The notes under the pieces are model-generated. The model saw only the letters and a program-made list of their open reading frames with translations, was not told the origin of the DNA and did not search any database. 64,000 nt of DNA from Cylicocyclus nassatus (Eukaryota; Nematoda; Chromadorea; Rhabditida; Strongylidae), in contig CATQJL010000001.1 in the NCBI GenBank assembly GCA_958299035.1, positions 13,387,834-13,451,833 on the forward strand, given 5' to 3'. Below, piece after piece: positions 23,272 through 35,455 of the stretch (position 1 is its first letter; each line of letters opens with the position of its first letter). The position numbers and the translations under genes were made by a program.

Positions 23272-26200
23272 ATGCGAATTTTATCCGCATTCTTTACCGT
23301 ACTCTTCACCTTCATCAATCCTTGCATGATGTACAAAGGTAAGCGAAAAGCTTTCTTGGCAACATAATTTTGTTCTTTTCATCCGATATATGCTCAAATG
23401 TGTGAATAAAAAAAATCATTATACACCACATGTTGTGAATGAAAAACGTGAACAATTTTGACTCCATACTTGTCGCTTACGCTTGTTTACAATCAAATCA
23501 TTTTCAAACTTAATATGTGAGCTTGAACAACCTGCAGGTCATTCCACGACCGAAACCCATTACGGCATAATAACTCTAATTCAGCAATATAAAAATCAAT
23601 AATACACTACTAAAATGTCGCCGGATTTTGTATCTTTTTAGCAGTTATATTCTGAATTCTCATTTGTTTCATTATGGAACAAACTGTCAAGAATGATTAC
23701 TTCCATCTCTTGGCATCCCATTGTGCTTGAGACGGCGAGAAAAAAGTAGAAGCTGCTAGAAATCTATGATTTGCAGACCCAGAAGTCGTAGTATGCCGCG
23801 CATGTTGTGCATGTACACCTATTATTCAACAAATGCAAATGTTGATACTTATCGTTCGTACTGAACTTCCACTCCAGTCGAGAACGCTGCGCGCACAGTG
23901 TTTAAACAAGCTCAAACATGTTCTCCCGCAACTTCTAAGTAGTAAATCGTCCAGAACGTGTCAAATCACAAGTAGAAACATGTTGCTCAGAAGTACGCAA
24001 GCGTTCTCGGGTATCCTAGTCTCAAAATGGTCAATATGGAGTAAAACCGACACAGCTTGATTTTTGTGGGAATTTCTGACTTCATAACTTCCTCATTTAA
24101 CCTGATTTCAGTAGTCACAGAATTGGAAGCATGTTTTTCGCATCATCTACCCGAACGATTACGAATACGAGTAATCGAAGCCGTCTGCAATTACGTCTTT
24201 ACCAACAATCTCAGTGCACGAATACGTCTGGCTGTATACGTAACAGGTAAGAATAAATCAAGTAAACTTTCTATATCAAGTGTTTTGCAAGCTATCCTAA
24301 TTGCTTCGACCCACGTCAGTTGAGATGGCTAATATGGCTTTGATTGCATTCATAGTCAGCTATCATGGGGTACATTAGCGCTAGCGCCGCAGATATGGGT
24401 ACTGAGTGTCCGAGATTGACGTAATTCGGTTGAGAGTATTCTCGGAGACGTCATTAGCAGATATCTCATTCATTTGCAATGCGAGATTGACTCACATGAT
24501 TTAGCACTTCATTTCCCCGTGTATTACTAGCTTTTTTGTGCATCAAAGTGAAGCATTCGAACGAGAAAATCATGCAAATGCCGCGGATTAGACAACTATG
24601 AGTAAAATATGTCATCTTCAAAAACATACTTTGATTTCTTGGTTATTCAGCTCTAGACTTGGAATCATACCTTAACCTTTTTCTTCCTTATAGAAAGGTT
24701 GATACCTATTTGTCAAAACCTTCTGCCGAACAGATAAAGTTTGTGCCAATAAACCGAAGGCAAATAAATGCTCGGATTTGGCCTGTTTAGCCTTTGATTC
24801 AACTGGCTTGGCGGCTGGGAGGCGGGGCTTCGTAACCTAATTAAGGCTAGATAATGGTCAGAGAGCACGCGCGCGGGAGAAAGCAGAGGTTGAGTCGCGG
24901 GCGAGCGGCCTTACTTAGGTCACAAACCCCGCCTTCCAGCCGCCAAGGCAATTGAATCAAAGGTTACACTGAGTAGAATGGAGTTATCTTTAGGCAAAAA
25001 AGAAATCTGCGTAAGGGTGCTGGGAAGTTTTTGCTTGAAACTCTTGTCCATCCAAGTTTCTATCAAGCGGATGGCTTCTAAATTGTCTCACAAGCTCTTC
25101 CACCTTACGAAAAGACATTTTCAACCGGAAATTTAGGCCCTAGGTACCATTCGATAAAACAAGGCGAGCTTTCCCATATGGTTTTCAAATATACACGCAG
25201 TTTCTGATCCAGACGAAGCTGCCAAAGTATAAACATTTCTGAGCGTCCAAAAACTCATTTGTCTCCCCACCCCTCCCTCGAAATACCTACACTTACTCAC
25301 TCTTTATACTAGACCTTTTATGTGCAACTGCTGTATTTTTCACACGACTAGAATTCGAGAATCTTGGCGTGCTTTTGTTAAAGCAACGCCAGTTTTCCCA
25401 TGCATGTAATTTTGTAATAAAAACTTGTAAAGTACTACTGGAATGGAACCTGGAAGTAAAACTGGAAGTGAAGTTTTGGAAGCGAACTTTCGGGTTCTTG
25501 CAGCCGTATCCTTCGAAGAGTGTCACATAGGATTCGCGAAAAAAGCAATATTTTTGTATTTCTGGCTTATTTTTGTTCATTACTATGGAAATAATAACAA
25601 ACGCATGTATGAATTTTTTTATCCAATTCGTGTTTTCTCTGAGAAAATTGCATTTTTGTTCTTGTTTTAAAGGGACGCAAAACTTTGGAAAATGTCGATT
25701 GGTTTTTTTTTTTCACAAAGTGAAGGTTTGCTCGATAAAAACTGTCTATACCTCATGGGCAAATTATTTCTATCATGGAGAACAACAAAGTATGCATACA
25801 ATTTTTTTTCAAAAAATTCATTTTTCTGTGGGAAAATTGCATTTTTGATCTCGCTTTGCAAATACGCAAAAACTTTGAAAAATTTTGTTTTTTTTTCTCA
25901 ATGTGAAGGTTTGCCGGATAAAAATTGTCTATACATTATAAAACAAATGAATAAAAAAGCAAGAAATAATTTCCTTCAAATATCATTCAAGCTTTTCCAG
26001 TGATTCTCTTCACGTTGATACATCTGATGCTAACTTGTTTGTCTCTCTATGGAACCTATTCCTGCCGACCAAGCTTCATTCGACCGTTTTTGTTCGATGC
26101 TGTGTTCAGCACGGTAAGTGCCCACTTTTCACGATGTTGATGTATGTGATAAGTTAAAAAGTCGACTAATCTTCCGTTTTCCAGGTGCTTCTCTTATTAT

Positions 26201-27384
26201 TCGTTGCTTTCTCGGTTCTTATATATGTACAATTAACTTCAAGCGAAGACCTTGAAAATAGAGAAGATGCGATGAAAGTTCATTTGAGGTAAATCTTTTC
26301 AAAAATCTATTCGCTTGGACAAATCCGATTATAATGTCTGATGAAGTACTTCGTCGAAATCCAGCCGAGGTATAGAATAACAAACAGTAGAAGACGAGTG
26401 AAGTAGTCTTTGGTGGCTGCTAACTACGTCACTAGACATTATAATCGGATTTGTTCATCTGCGAAAAGTTGATGAGCTCTGACAATCTTAGGTTCATACG
26501 TAATAACTCGAAATTAGGAAAAGAGACAGGGCCCGGCAGGAGCTGGCACAAGTAAAATCTCAAAATGGAGTCCCCTTTGAGTTTCCCAAAGTTTTACGAA
26601 TTGAAAACTCTAGAAAAAAAACGAAACGTGACTAAAAACGGCCGCAATTTTCGTGTTTTTTCGGCCACAAAAACTATATAACCTTTGCTTTTTGTCCCAA
26701 AACGATATTTAACTTGTCCCAGTACCAGCTGGGGCGAGTCCCGAAGAGATGTCTGGGGAAGAAAATAACAGAGAGCATAGTTTTTTGAGTCTAATAAAGT
26801 TTGGATTTCTTAAACTATGAAGCTAAATTGGTCACAATTTCAATGCCAAAGATTTAAATATCAGTTAGAAGTTTCCATACATCCGTTGCTTCTCCGAAAA
26901 CTCTTCATCCATTAATTTTCAGGAATGTCTATGTTGGAGCAGCTTTTCTACTCTCTTACCTAGTATGGATGATAATTACGATAATTGCTTACATCGACAC
27001 GAAAAAATTACATGCAGACTTCATGTACTGGATCGTTGAAGAGCGTGTTAGCATGAAATCAAAAGCTAATGTCTCGTCGGATTTGAGGTAAGCTTCACAG
27101 ATGTTTTTTGCTCAGATAAAATTGGATTTTTTTTTCTCGAAAGAAGTGAACGTATTACCCAAATTTCTGGATAAGCAAGATATAAAAATTTGTGATTTAG
27201 ATCTGACCGATCATCAAAAGGTTCGCGAGCTTCAAGAGCTAGCCATGCTAGTCATGCTAGTCGTACTAGCCATACATCGAACCGTAGCACTCGGTCCGAA
27301 TTACCTAGGATGAACTCAGTGCAAACTGCTGGTGTGCGCACTAGTGCATCGCTGTTGAATACTACCTTATCAGTTCCTTTGTGA
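23272..27384 (+). CDS. Four-helix membrane protein, six exons, LAPTM/DUF7027-like at most
   Basis: Coding exons are 23,272-23,338, 24,112-24,246, 26,001-26,113, 26,185-26,288, 26,923-27,087 and 27,201-27,384 (TGA). All junctions have GT..AG with nematode-type TTTCAG/TTCCAG acceptors (the last is TTTAG) and all five phases agree, giving 255 residues. Hydrophobic segments lie at about 3-17, 64-84, 104-121 and 142-163. The loop after the second reads YGTYSCRPSFIRPF and the third ends VLIYVQL. The tail from 195 on is rich in Ser, Arg, His and Thr (SRASRASHASHASRTSHTS). Four helices with YGxY...R...I.PF and VLIY recall LAPTM4-type lysosomal proteins and nematode DUF7027 proteins; that link is inference from memory. 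The start is the first in-frame ATG after an acceptor at 23,251-23,254, a plausible spliced-leader site with a 17-nt leader; an earlier exon is possible. Two introns carry MITEs. Confidence 0.75.
24790..24965. mobile_element. Hairpin MITE in intron 2
   Basis: Left arm CCTTTGATTCAACTGGCTTG and right arm, inverted, CCTTTGATTCAATTGCCTTG; pairing continues through GGCGGCTGGRAGGCGGGG for about 55 bp. The loop is GC-rich. It lies in the long second intron of the membrane protein gene. Confidence 0.8.
25600..25960. repeat. Diverged ~190-bp tandem duplication in intron 2
   Basis: Blocks such as AAAATTGCATTTTTG, CGCAAAACTTTG/CGCAAAAACTTTG, GTGAAGGTTTGC and TAAAAACTGTCTATAC recur at a spacing of roughly 190-205 bp. 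The open frames across here are intronic and start from non-ATG codons or repeats. Confidence 0.65.
26317..26456. mobile_element. Short hairpin MITE in intron 4
   Basis: GGACAAATCCGATTATAATGTCT at the left pairs with AGACATTATAATCGGATTTG at the right, giving an almost perfect 21-bp inverted repeat around a ~95-bp centre. It sits about 30 bp inside the intron that follows the fourth exon of the membrane protein gene. Confidence 0.8.
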
Positions 27385-28427
27385 GGAAAATTGGGTGCTA
27401 TAACTACTTTCAGGATCGATTAGGCATTAGGTAACAAATTGTCAATATCTTGCCGTAGTATTGCCAGATTTTGTAAATAGATGTTTTTAACGATGTATGT
27501 TTCTGATATCATTGTGTTTGAGTCGGCTGACTATATGCTACCGTAAACTATCGTAACACTTTTGGCTGAAGCGAGACCGACAGAAAGTCACCACGGTCCA
27601 AACTCGCGGCGTAGGTTTGGCGCGCTGCCAGCACTTACACAATCATTTGTTTAGATTTATATGTGGTCCTGGGAAGAAGTCGATTTCTGCATTGAGTCCC
27701 TGCGAGTGTTGGCGGCGTGCGAGCGTTGTCGTTGCCGTAGAGTTTTCTTGAATTAGTTTTTAGGAACCATAGTGTGAGGTTAAGGTTACAGTAGCATATG
27801 TGTGACAGACGTACCCATTACCAATTGACATGACCAACTTAGCCCTCTTGCTTCCTTCAAAACCTGTGCCAATTACGATCTCCAAAATCCCGAATTTTCC
27901 GTCCTATGTGTAATTATAAGGATCTCATACAATGAGAATCTGTTCATGTGATCTCAGATTTGCTCACGATTTATATGTATTTCACTGTTAACAATGTTCA
28001 TATTATATTTATATCGTATAAAGGATGTTCATGCTTTGTAATTTTTCCCACACCTTATACATATGTTGCCGCGGCAGATGTCGCTCATTATGGCGCGGTT
28101 TCTGTGATGTCTCATGTTTTCTAAAGCACTTCCCTGATTTCTATACTTAAGTAGCCTAAGTTTGTGTGTCAATAACCAAAGGCGAACGTTCGCTTCTGTC
28201 ATGGCATCCCTACATTTGTTCAGAAGTGCGGAAAGTTCTCGAATATGGCTTAGTACACAATCTGCTGTCGTAAAAAAGCTTTTAATGTAACAGGTCTGAA
28301 TGTTTTAGCGAGCGTGATAGGGTCTACCCCAATATCGACATGTGACTGCTAAATAAGAAGTAGGAAGAGCTTTGAGAGATTTACAAGCAAAGTAGATTTG
28401 AAATCCCGGCTTGTAGTCCATAACAAA
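27385..28427. other. 3' flank of the membrane protein gene, no gene established
   Basis: No canonical AATAAA signal close behind the stop codon was obvious. A 29-codon frame starting at ATG 28,201 reads like a mitochondrial presequence (MASLHLFRSAESSRIWLSTQ), but it ends at TAA and no donor with a usable intron follows, so it is not annotated as a gene. Confidence 0.4.
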
Positions 28428-28780
28428 TATCAATTAAGTTACGTAGACATGGCGCAATAATAAAGGAAGGAGTGTGTGAGGAAGCAAAAGGGATCGATTG
28501 CTCTAGTATCTGTAAGAATATAATGTTTTCAAATAAAACATACAACGCACTTGAAAATACATTGTTACGTGCATTCGCAGAAGAGTTTTGAGAAAGGGTT
28601 CACATGTTTTGTTACAGGTTATCTCATGACCATACTTTTTATTGTTTATTATTCTATTAAGATTTTTCCCTTACAAGCTCCTTCTTCCTGCTTGGTATAT
28701 GGTAATGAAAAGGAGGTACTGGCAGCACTCGAAGAAAAGGCACCTTTCGTAACATTCAAAAAAATCGATCACCCGTTTTG
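28428..28780 (+). CDS. Last exons of an unidentified small membrane protein
   Basis: A frame open from 28,428 ends at a GTAAGA donor (28,511). A 107-bp intron ends in TTTTGTTACAG at 28,617. The second exon, 28,618-28,780, ends in TGA with matching phase (T + GT). The joined product would read ...KEGVCEEAKGIDCSSIC then YLMTILFIVYYSIKIFPL, a likely membrane helix, then a 36-residue charged tail ending KKIDHPF. No in-frame ATG lies in the first piece, so an upstream exon would be needed. Alternatively the second exon alone begins with the ATG before TILFIV. I recognise no family. Confidence 0.35.
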
Positions 28781-29507
28781 AATTTCTCAATCATTCCTTT
28801 CCCGCTCGACCAAAACCTAATTAATTTGTCTACACGGCTGATTTAGGGAACATTGATTACTTTTTTCCATGTGTCTTATAACTGCCTCAGATAAGGGAAA
28901 ATCTTAATTACCGTACTTCTCCCTCTGAAGAAATACTGGATACTACTGGTTACTTTGTCCAACGAAGAGAATCTAGTCCAATTCGACTGTGTGGCTTCGT
29001 TTTCTGATGTCTTTCTGGGCATCATATAAACAAGCCAACGAAAAATCGAAAATATGACATAAGATTTTCAAACAGCTCTCGAAAAACAATGAATGATTTT
29101 GATGAGCATGTGACTATCAATGAAATGAAAAGTTCAATCGGTTGCGTTCCGGTAATAAACATCTTGGTGTACTATTGTGCCAACGGGTGGACTTTTGAGA
29201 GTTCACGATGGTGAATGCACGAGAATTATAAGGAAGTTCGGCTTCTCTGTTCGGAACCATTCCTGTACAAAAGACTATTTGCCATGCCAAATATGGTTCA
29301 AATTCTATCCAGAGAAAGTGCCAGCAAATGCTAGGCGTAAAGAAAAACAAATGTTGTTTGACTGTTCCACGCGATTTGTTCAGACATCTCCAGGGACTAC
29401 AGTCTAGTAAATTTTTCTCTCACATTGTCAATATACTTGTTTGCGTGCCGAGATTTCGCGTCAATATTGGATTGTTTCAAAAGTCCTACACGTTTTTTGA
29501 CCTCTTT
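28781..29507. other. No established gene
   Basis: A plus frame at about 29,190-29,405 contains protein-like sequence with two cysteine pairs (SCTKDYLPCQIWF) and all three frames are partly open, but no acceptor or donor could be tied to it. Left as unassigned. Confidence 0.35.
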
Positions 29508-29555
29508 CTGAATTGCTACAATACCGCTCACATTTTTAAAAAAAAAGACGCGAAT

Positions 29556-29712
29556 GTATGGACATGTATGGACATGTACGGACATGTCCATACATGTATG
29601 GACATGTCCGTACATGTATGGACATGTCCGTACATGTCCGTACATGTCCATACATGTATGGACATGTCCATACATGTATGGACATGTCCGTACATGTCCG
29701 TTGTCCGTACAT
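29556..29712. repeat. Alternating-palindrome microsatellite
   Basis: A run of 10-bp blocks, each itself a palindrome or near-palindrome (ATACATGTAT, GGACATGTCC), strung as TAC/GGACATGTCC/ATACATGTAT. About 15 blocks are present at the left end of the big palindrome and about 8 at its right end (33,494-33,563). The 60-142-codon open frames here (YGHVHTCMDM...) are artefacts of the repeat, which has no stops in several frames. Confidence 0.9.
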
Positions 29713-30873
29713 CAGCGTCGCGTGGCCATATCTCGCTTCATAGTGGCGAATTCTGAATCCGAGGCCACCGTTCGATTCAGCTCGGCGCGGAGAATCTTCT
29801 GATATATTGGAAGTGGGGGTACGATGTTTTCGATATTCCGTTTCCAGTTTTTTCAATTTGTTCTGCGGAGGTCCTTTCGCGAATATGTGAAGCAACGCCT
29901 ACCTAACATAGAAAACGTTACTAAGTACTATTCGATAATACTGTTCTTGTAAATTATTGTGCGCTAAAAAATAGGCTCAGACTTCTTTCCAAAGGAGGTG
30001 AAAGCGTTGGTGAATTTTGGAAAAATCACGCGTTTCTAAATTCTACTCGCCATAACTTCCTTCGGAATAAGTATATTTTGAATCCGAAAACTGCGCCTTG
30101 CTCAGCTCATCAAGTCGAATCTTCCTATGTACAGCATGTCCTTGGTATTTCGATTTCAGTATTCTTGAATCTTTCTGAGGACGTCTTTTCGCGAAGGTGT
30201 AATGCAGCGAACATTGTCCCGAGTACATTTCAGCAAGGATCTTTCGATAGCACTTTTTTTGTAGATTATGATGTGCTAAATAGTAGTCGCAGGTTTCTTT
30301 TCAAAGGAAATAGAAGGGCTGGTGAATAGTGGAAAAATCTTGTCGTCTCAAATTCTACTCGCCATATCAGCAGGATACGAAGCTATCTTGCTAAGCAGAC
30401 GTGAGTTTCGAAATCAGCAGGTCGCATAACCTCTACGAGCAAGTTTTCCGATATGTTCGGGTCATTTCGTTTTTTCTCGCTTTACGCTCCGGAAGCGCGC
30501 CGATGGATTTTGGTCAAAATGTTGATGCTCTTGAATTGTAAGGAAACTTCGCTTATAGAGGTTTTCGAACACACTCTTTACGAAAATCGTGGTCTTTGAG
30601 GATTACAGGGTCTTTTTGGAGAGATATGGTGAGGTGACTGTAACTTCATCACGAAAGTACGTAACTTTGGCCGCACTTCTCGCGTATCTGTCAGAAACCT
30701 TGCCTGCTTGCTTTTCTCATTCAAAGTTACTAGGAAGTGTGCTATCGAATGGTGTATTACTCAGGCTCCAGTCTGTGAAATTCGCCGAGTTACGAGCCTA
30801 CAAATACAAGTCCTCATGAATTTTGCCCAAATTGTAAAGATCGCATATCTCGTCGAAATTCCTCCAGCTTGTA

Positions 30874-32144
30874 TTAGGTCATTCGGAAAGTTTTTTCGTT
30901 TTTGCACCTCCAAATTCAAACGAGCACAATTTTTCCCTGATTCGGCCTTTTTCCATCAAATAAACTGCATTGTGTTCAGCAAATTTCTGGTTACACTCTT
31001 ATAGTGCTCTTGTGCTTTTCTCTTGCGGAATGATCTCAGAGGAATCACTAAAGCCTGAAAAGGCGTTTTTGATTAGTCAATCTCTATTAGGTCCTACTAT
31101 TTTTTAATAGGCACCGAGGAATTGGAAAATTCGGTGACTGGTAAAGGAAGGTCTAAAGAGTTTGAAAAATAAACAGGAACCTCGGTGCGCAGTCAACCCC
31201 TTTTGTGAGAGCCACTTTTCTTACATGTCGTTTGGCGGAGTCATGAGCGTGGATGGCATCTCTCGTAGCTTATACGTGCAAGTCTGCTCAGTTTTGAAAT
31301 TTTGACAAACAGTCTTCAGAGCGACATCACACTACTCTGCTCTTACAGTACAATAGCATTTTAGCAAGTTTATAGCGTACAAGACCAGCAGGATTACATT
31401 AATATGAGTGCATCAACCTTTTGGAATGATAGATTGTTCTGGTCATGCTTTCAATGCTTATTCCAAATGATTTACCACATTGTCGCTTCTCATTGCCGCA
31501 CTTAGTCAATTTTTTGCTGTAATTAATAACTCAGGCTGGAAAAGGATCGCTACATAAAATTATGAGCGACGAAAGCAGAGTCAACGCGCCCTCAAACTGC
31601 GATTGCGACAATTTGTGGGTACATGTCGCTGAAATTTTTCGGTATTGCAGCTTTAGCGAAGGTGGCTCCTAATAAGGTTATATGACACTTCAGGGCCTGC
31701 TGATAATTTTACGCAGCTATAATTGCGATTTAAATGATCCTCTAAGAAGCTCGTTTATATGGCAGAAACACCTTCCAGGACACTGCAAAATATTAGCTTT
31801 CCTTCTCTAGATCTGAACTTTCTGAAGTAAACTTGAACCTACCTCAAAAAAGACGTGGTCTTGGCAAATGCATTGCGCACAATGATGGTTTCCTCAACGG
31901 TCTTACGCTCAAATTTAAGCTTAGAGAATACAGTTATTCGATAATCGCGTTTTCGTATGTCGAATTTAGAGCCGCGTAAACTTCCCTACAAAGCGTCTTC
32001 TGCAATTTCGGTGGGATCCCAGAAACTAGAAGACTTCCTCTACAGATCCATATATGGCAACCCTTAACAGCCCCCTGACACCCTCTTAAAATATGGTATC
32101 AACATCAAAGGCGCAAAAAGGAAAAAACTATCCGAATGACCTAA
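30874..32144. mobile_element. TTAGG-ended element in the loop of the palindrome
   Basis: Left end TTAGGTCATTCGGAAAGTTT, right end inverted TTAGGTCATTCGGATAGTTT, with TA on both sides (30,872-30,873 and 32,145-32,146). The TIR is about 30 bp and shares TTAGGTCATTC with the element at 35,816-36,836. At 1.27 kb it is the size of a full mariner, but I could not recover a transposase frame. Confidence 0.75.
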
Positions 32145-33606
32145 TACAATGCGCTGATCAAATCCTTCCATATTTTTAATGGATCTTATTGTGTTAGATT
32201 TGGTGCTTTGAGCTCTAGCCACGAAATAGCTTTGATATTCAGTTGAGCAGCTGAAGCAGACGCAAGCACCATATTCAGTGCAGTGGGAGACGTTCAACGA
32301 AGCGAACATAATATCTGCAACGAGCGTCATACAAGCGCTCACGGAGGAATTTCGACGAAATATGCGATCTTTACATTTTGGGCAAAATTCATGAGGACGT
32401 GTATTTGTAGGCTCGTAACTCGGCGAATTTCACAGACTGGAGCCTGAGTAATACACCATTCGATAGCACACTTCCTAGTAACTTTGAATGAGAAAAGTAA
32501 GCAGGCAAGGTTTCTGACAGATACGCGAGAAGTGCGGCCAAAGTTACGTAGTTTCGTGATGAAACCTCACCGTATCTCTCCAAAAAGACCCTGTAATCCT
32601 CAAAGACCACGATTTTCGTAAAGAGTGTGTTCGAAAACCTCTATAAGCGAAGTTTCCTTACAATTCAAGAGCATCAACATTTTGACCAAAATCCATCGGC
32701 GCGCTTCCGCAGCGTAAAGCGAGAAAAAATGAAATGACCCGAACATATCGGAAAACTTGCTCGTAGAGGTTATGCGACCTGCTGATTTCGAAACTCACGT
32801 CTGCTTAGCAAGATAGCTTCGTATCCTGCTGATATGGCGAGTAGAATTTGAGACGACAAGATTTTTCCACTATTCACCAGCCCTTCTATTTCCTTTGAAA
32901 AGAAACCTGCGACTACTATTTAGCACATCATAATCTACAAAAAAAGTGCTATCGAAAGATCCTTGCTGAAATGTACTCGGGACAATGTTCGCTGCATTAC
33001 ACCTTCGCGAAAAGACGTCCTCAGAAAGATTCAAGAATACTGAAATCGAAATACCAAGGACATGCTGTACATAGGAAGATTCGACTTGATGAGCTGAGCA
33101 AGACGCAGTTTTCGGATTCAAAATATACTTATTCCGAAGGAAGTTATGGCGAGTAGAATTTAGAAACGCGTGATTTTTCCAAAATTCACCAACGCTTTCA
33201 CCTCCTTTGGAAAGAAGTCTGAGCCTATTTTTTAGCGCACAATAATTTACAAGAACAGTATTATCGAATAGTACTTAGTAACGTTTTCTATGTTGGGTAG
33301 GCGTTGCTTCACATATTCGCGAAAGGACCTCCGCAGAACAAATTGAAAAAACTGGAAACGGAATATCGAAAACATCGTACCCCCACTTCCAATATATCAG
33401 AAGATTCTCCGCGCCGAGCTGAATCGAACGGTGGCCTTGGATTCAGAATTCGCCACTATGAAGCGAGATATGGCCACGCGACGCTGATGTACGGACAACG
33501 GACATGTACGGACATGTCCATACATGTATGGACATGTCCGTACATGTCCATACATGTCCATACAGTCGCGTCTTTTTTTCAAAAAATGTGAGCGGTATTG
33601 TAGTCT

Positions 33607-34285
33607 TGCAGAAAAAGAACTTTTTCTGAACAATGCTTACCATTTGAAGTTATGCATACTTTCGCTTTCATAAAACTTTCTTCATTCTATGGTTCCATAC
33701 CTCGAAAGGACAGCAAAGCAAATGTGAAAATTTCCTTTTTGATCTATCGCCTTGTTATAGGCAATCTTTTCTGAAGATATGTAATGTTTGCTGGATCTGT
33801 GTTACGATAAGCTTATCAAATAATGGCTCAGGAAAAACTTTGAACTATAAATTCGTTGTGGAATTAGAGTTTTCTAAAAAGAGATGCTGGAGTTTTCTGC
33901 CTAGAGAATCTTCTTCATTGTTGATGCAATAATTTGAATAAAATTGCCAACAATTGTAGATTGTTACACAAATTATTGCGCTTGCAATGATTACTTCTGA
34001 ATACACTTACGTTGAATTATTTCTTATGAGCACGTGTGTCATTGCACACACAGTCCACCTTTGGCGTCCTCATCCTGGATTTGCAATCGATCGAAAAACG
34101 CAAGAGACTTAGCCGATTGTTATCGATTACATCAATTTGAGGTGATTAATAACTAAAGAAAAGAAAATGCTAACACTTTGAAAACACTTACCTGAAGGGT
34201 TGTTTATCCCACGATTCCAGGATGCGTCGAAGGTGGACTGTGTGTGTAATGACACACATGATCATATGAAATGATCCGACTGTAT
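33607..34285. other. No gene seen
   Basis: AT-rich sequence between the palindrome and a Helitron-like element. No motif or splice-supported frame was found. Confidence 0.5.
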
Positions 34286-34846
34286 CTTATATATAAAGCT
34301 GAATGTCTGTTTGTCTGTCTGTCTGTATGTCTATATGTCTGTCTGTCTGTCTGTCTGTACGTATGTTCCGAATAGAAAATTCCATTTCTTAACCGATCCG
34401 GACCAAACTTGGCACACATACACATTGGGCCCCGGCGGGTGTCATAGGCTACTTTTCGTCATCGATCGATATCGATTTTATCGATTTTTTGCAAAATTTG
34501 AGCTACGGGGCTGGGAGTTGGCAAGGGGGGTATGCTGATCATATGAAATATATATATCATATATATATATCATAATATATATATCTGATCATATGAAATA
34601 TATCATATATCATGCTGATCACCCCCGTGGAGGTGATCAGCATGCTCAATTACACCCCCCTGCCAAATTCCAGCCCCCTAGCTCAAATTTTGCAAAAAAT
34701 CGATAAAATCGACATCGATCGATAGCGAAAAGTGGACTGTGACACCCGCCGGGGCCCGAAGTGTATGTGTGTCAAGTTTGGTCCGGATCAGTTAAGAAAT
34801 GGAATTTTCTATTCGGAACATACGGCGGAGCCGGGTAAGCCAGCTA
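34286..34846. mobile_element. Helitron-like element with an inverted second half
   Basis: Begins A|TCTTATATATAAAGCTG and ends GGGTAAGCCAGCTAG|T. The first ~250 bp match the elements at 7,231 and 39,053. From about 34,620 to 34,820 the same segment recurs inverted (GGCCCCGGCGGGTGTCA against its complement), so the interior is a foldback around an AT-rich (ATATATC) loop. No coding sequence. Confidence 0.65.
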
Positions 34847-34974
34847 GTGATGAATAAAACTCGAACCTCGGAAACGGGTAGAGCTTTGAAACAGCTCAAT
34901 AATTGCGCGTGAACAAATACCTACGCAGTACCGGCTTGCTCGCGCAAATGAGGACCCAGAGCTTTGTGCTGATA

Positions 34975-35455
34975 TGTTCGGCTCAACCGTTCTCCCAGCG
35001 TTCTGTTACACTGCTCGTAATCACTTTGAGGGTTTTACGAATTACCCACAGAGCGCTTGGTCGAATTCTTCTGGAGCTTATCCGACACAAGCAACTTCTT
35101 ATCGGACTTAGCAGTACGGATGAGACAAATGTCTCGTATCCGCAAACTAGCATTATATGTTGCAAAAGGCAAAGGTACTGACGAGCCAATCGCAATCTTG
35201 GAAGAACAGACAACAGATTAATAAGCTTTTGCCTCACGGAGCAAAACTCCCTGAGGAAGCTATCATCGAGATAGGCAGATTTGTTTGTGGAACGGTTAGA
35301 CAGCTGGGAAATCGGCTGGATGCAACTCTCGCATTTGGAATTTGTGGAAGCAGCAAGCGATAAATAGCACGAAGATGGATGAAAGGAGCGAGAGCCAAGG
35401 TCAAACGGAAACCTCTGTGCTGAGGATGCACCCAACATGATGAGAACCACATAAA
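34975..35455 (+). pseudogene. Second RTE reverse transcriptase relic, 3' portion
   Basis: Translations in shifting frames match the C-terminal part of the RTE at 16,540-17,040: FGSTVLPALCYTA-type sequence, then THRALGRILLELIRHKQ and the CTGGATGCAACTCTCGCATT block that parallels 16,890-16,920. Frameshifts interrupt it and the reverse transcriptase core is absent. The long minus-strand frame here is an antisense shadow. Confidence 0.7.

Larger units (their letters stand above)
29508..33606. repeat. 4.1-kb palindrome with ~1.3-kb arms
   Basis: 29,508-30,870 and 32,346-33,606 are inverted copies at very high identity. In the inner part the coordinates of paired positions sum to about 63,199. The outermost part is shifted by about 80 bp because the microsatellite at the left is longer. 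All open frames of 61, 73-83 and 95-119 codons in the arms occur twice on opposite strands and are repeat sequence. The spacer contains a separate TTAGG-ended MITE (30,874-32,144) plus about 200 bp of original loop. Confidence 0.9.

Noticed and set aside
29550..29712. CRISPR-like spaced repeats
   Set aside because: The blocks are contiguous palindromic microsatellite units without unique spacers, in a eukaryotic context.
29328..29895. 142- and 119-codon frames reading repeated YGHV/HTCMDM-type peptides
   Set aside because: Entirely produced by the alternating-palindrome microsatellite and open on both strands.
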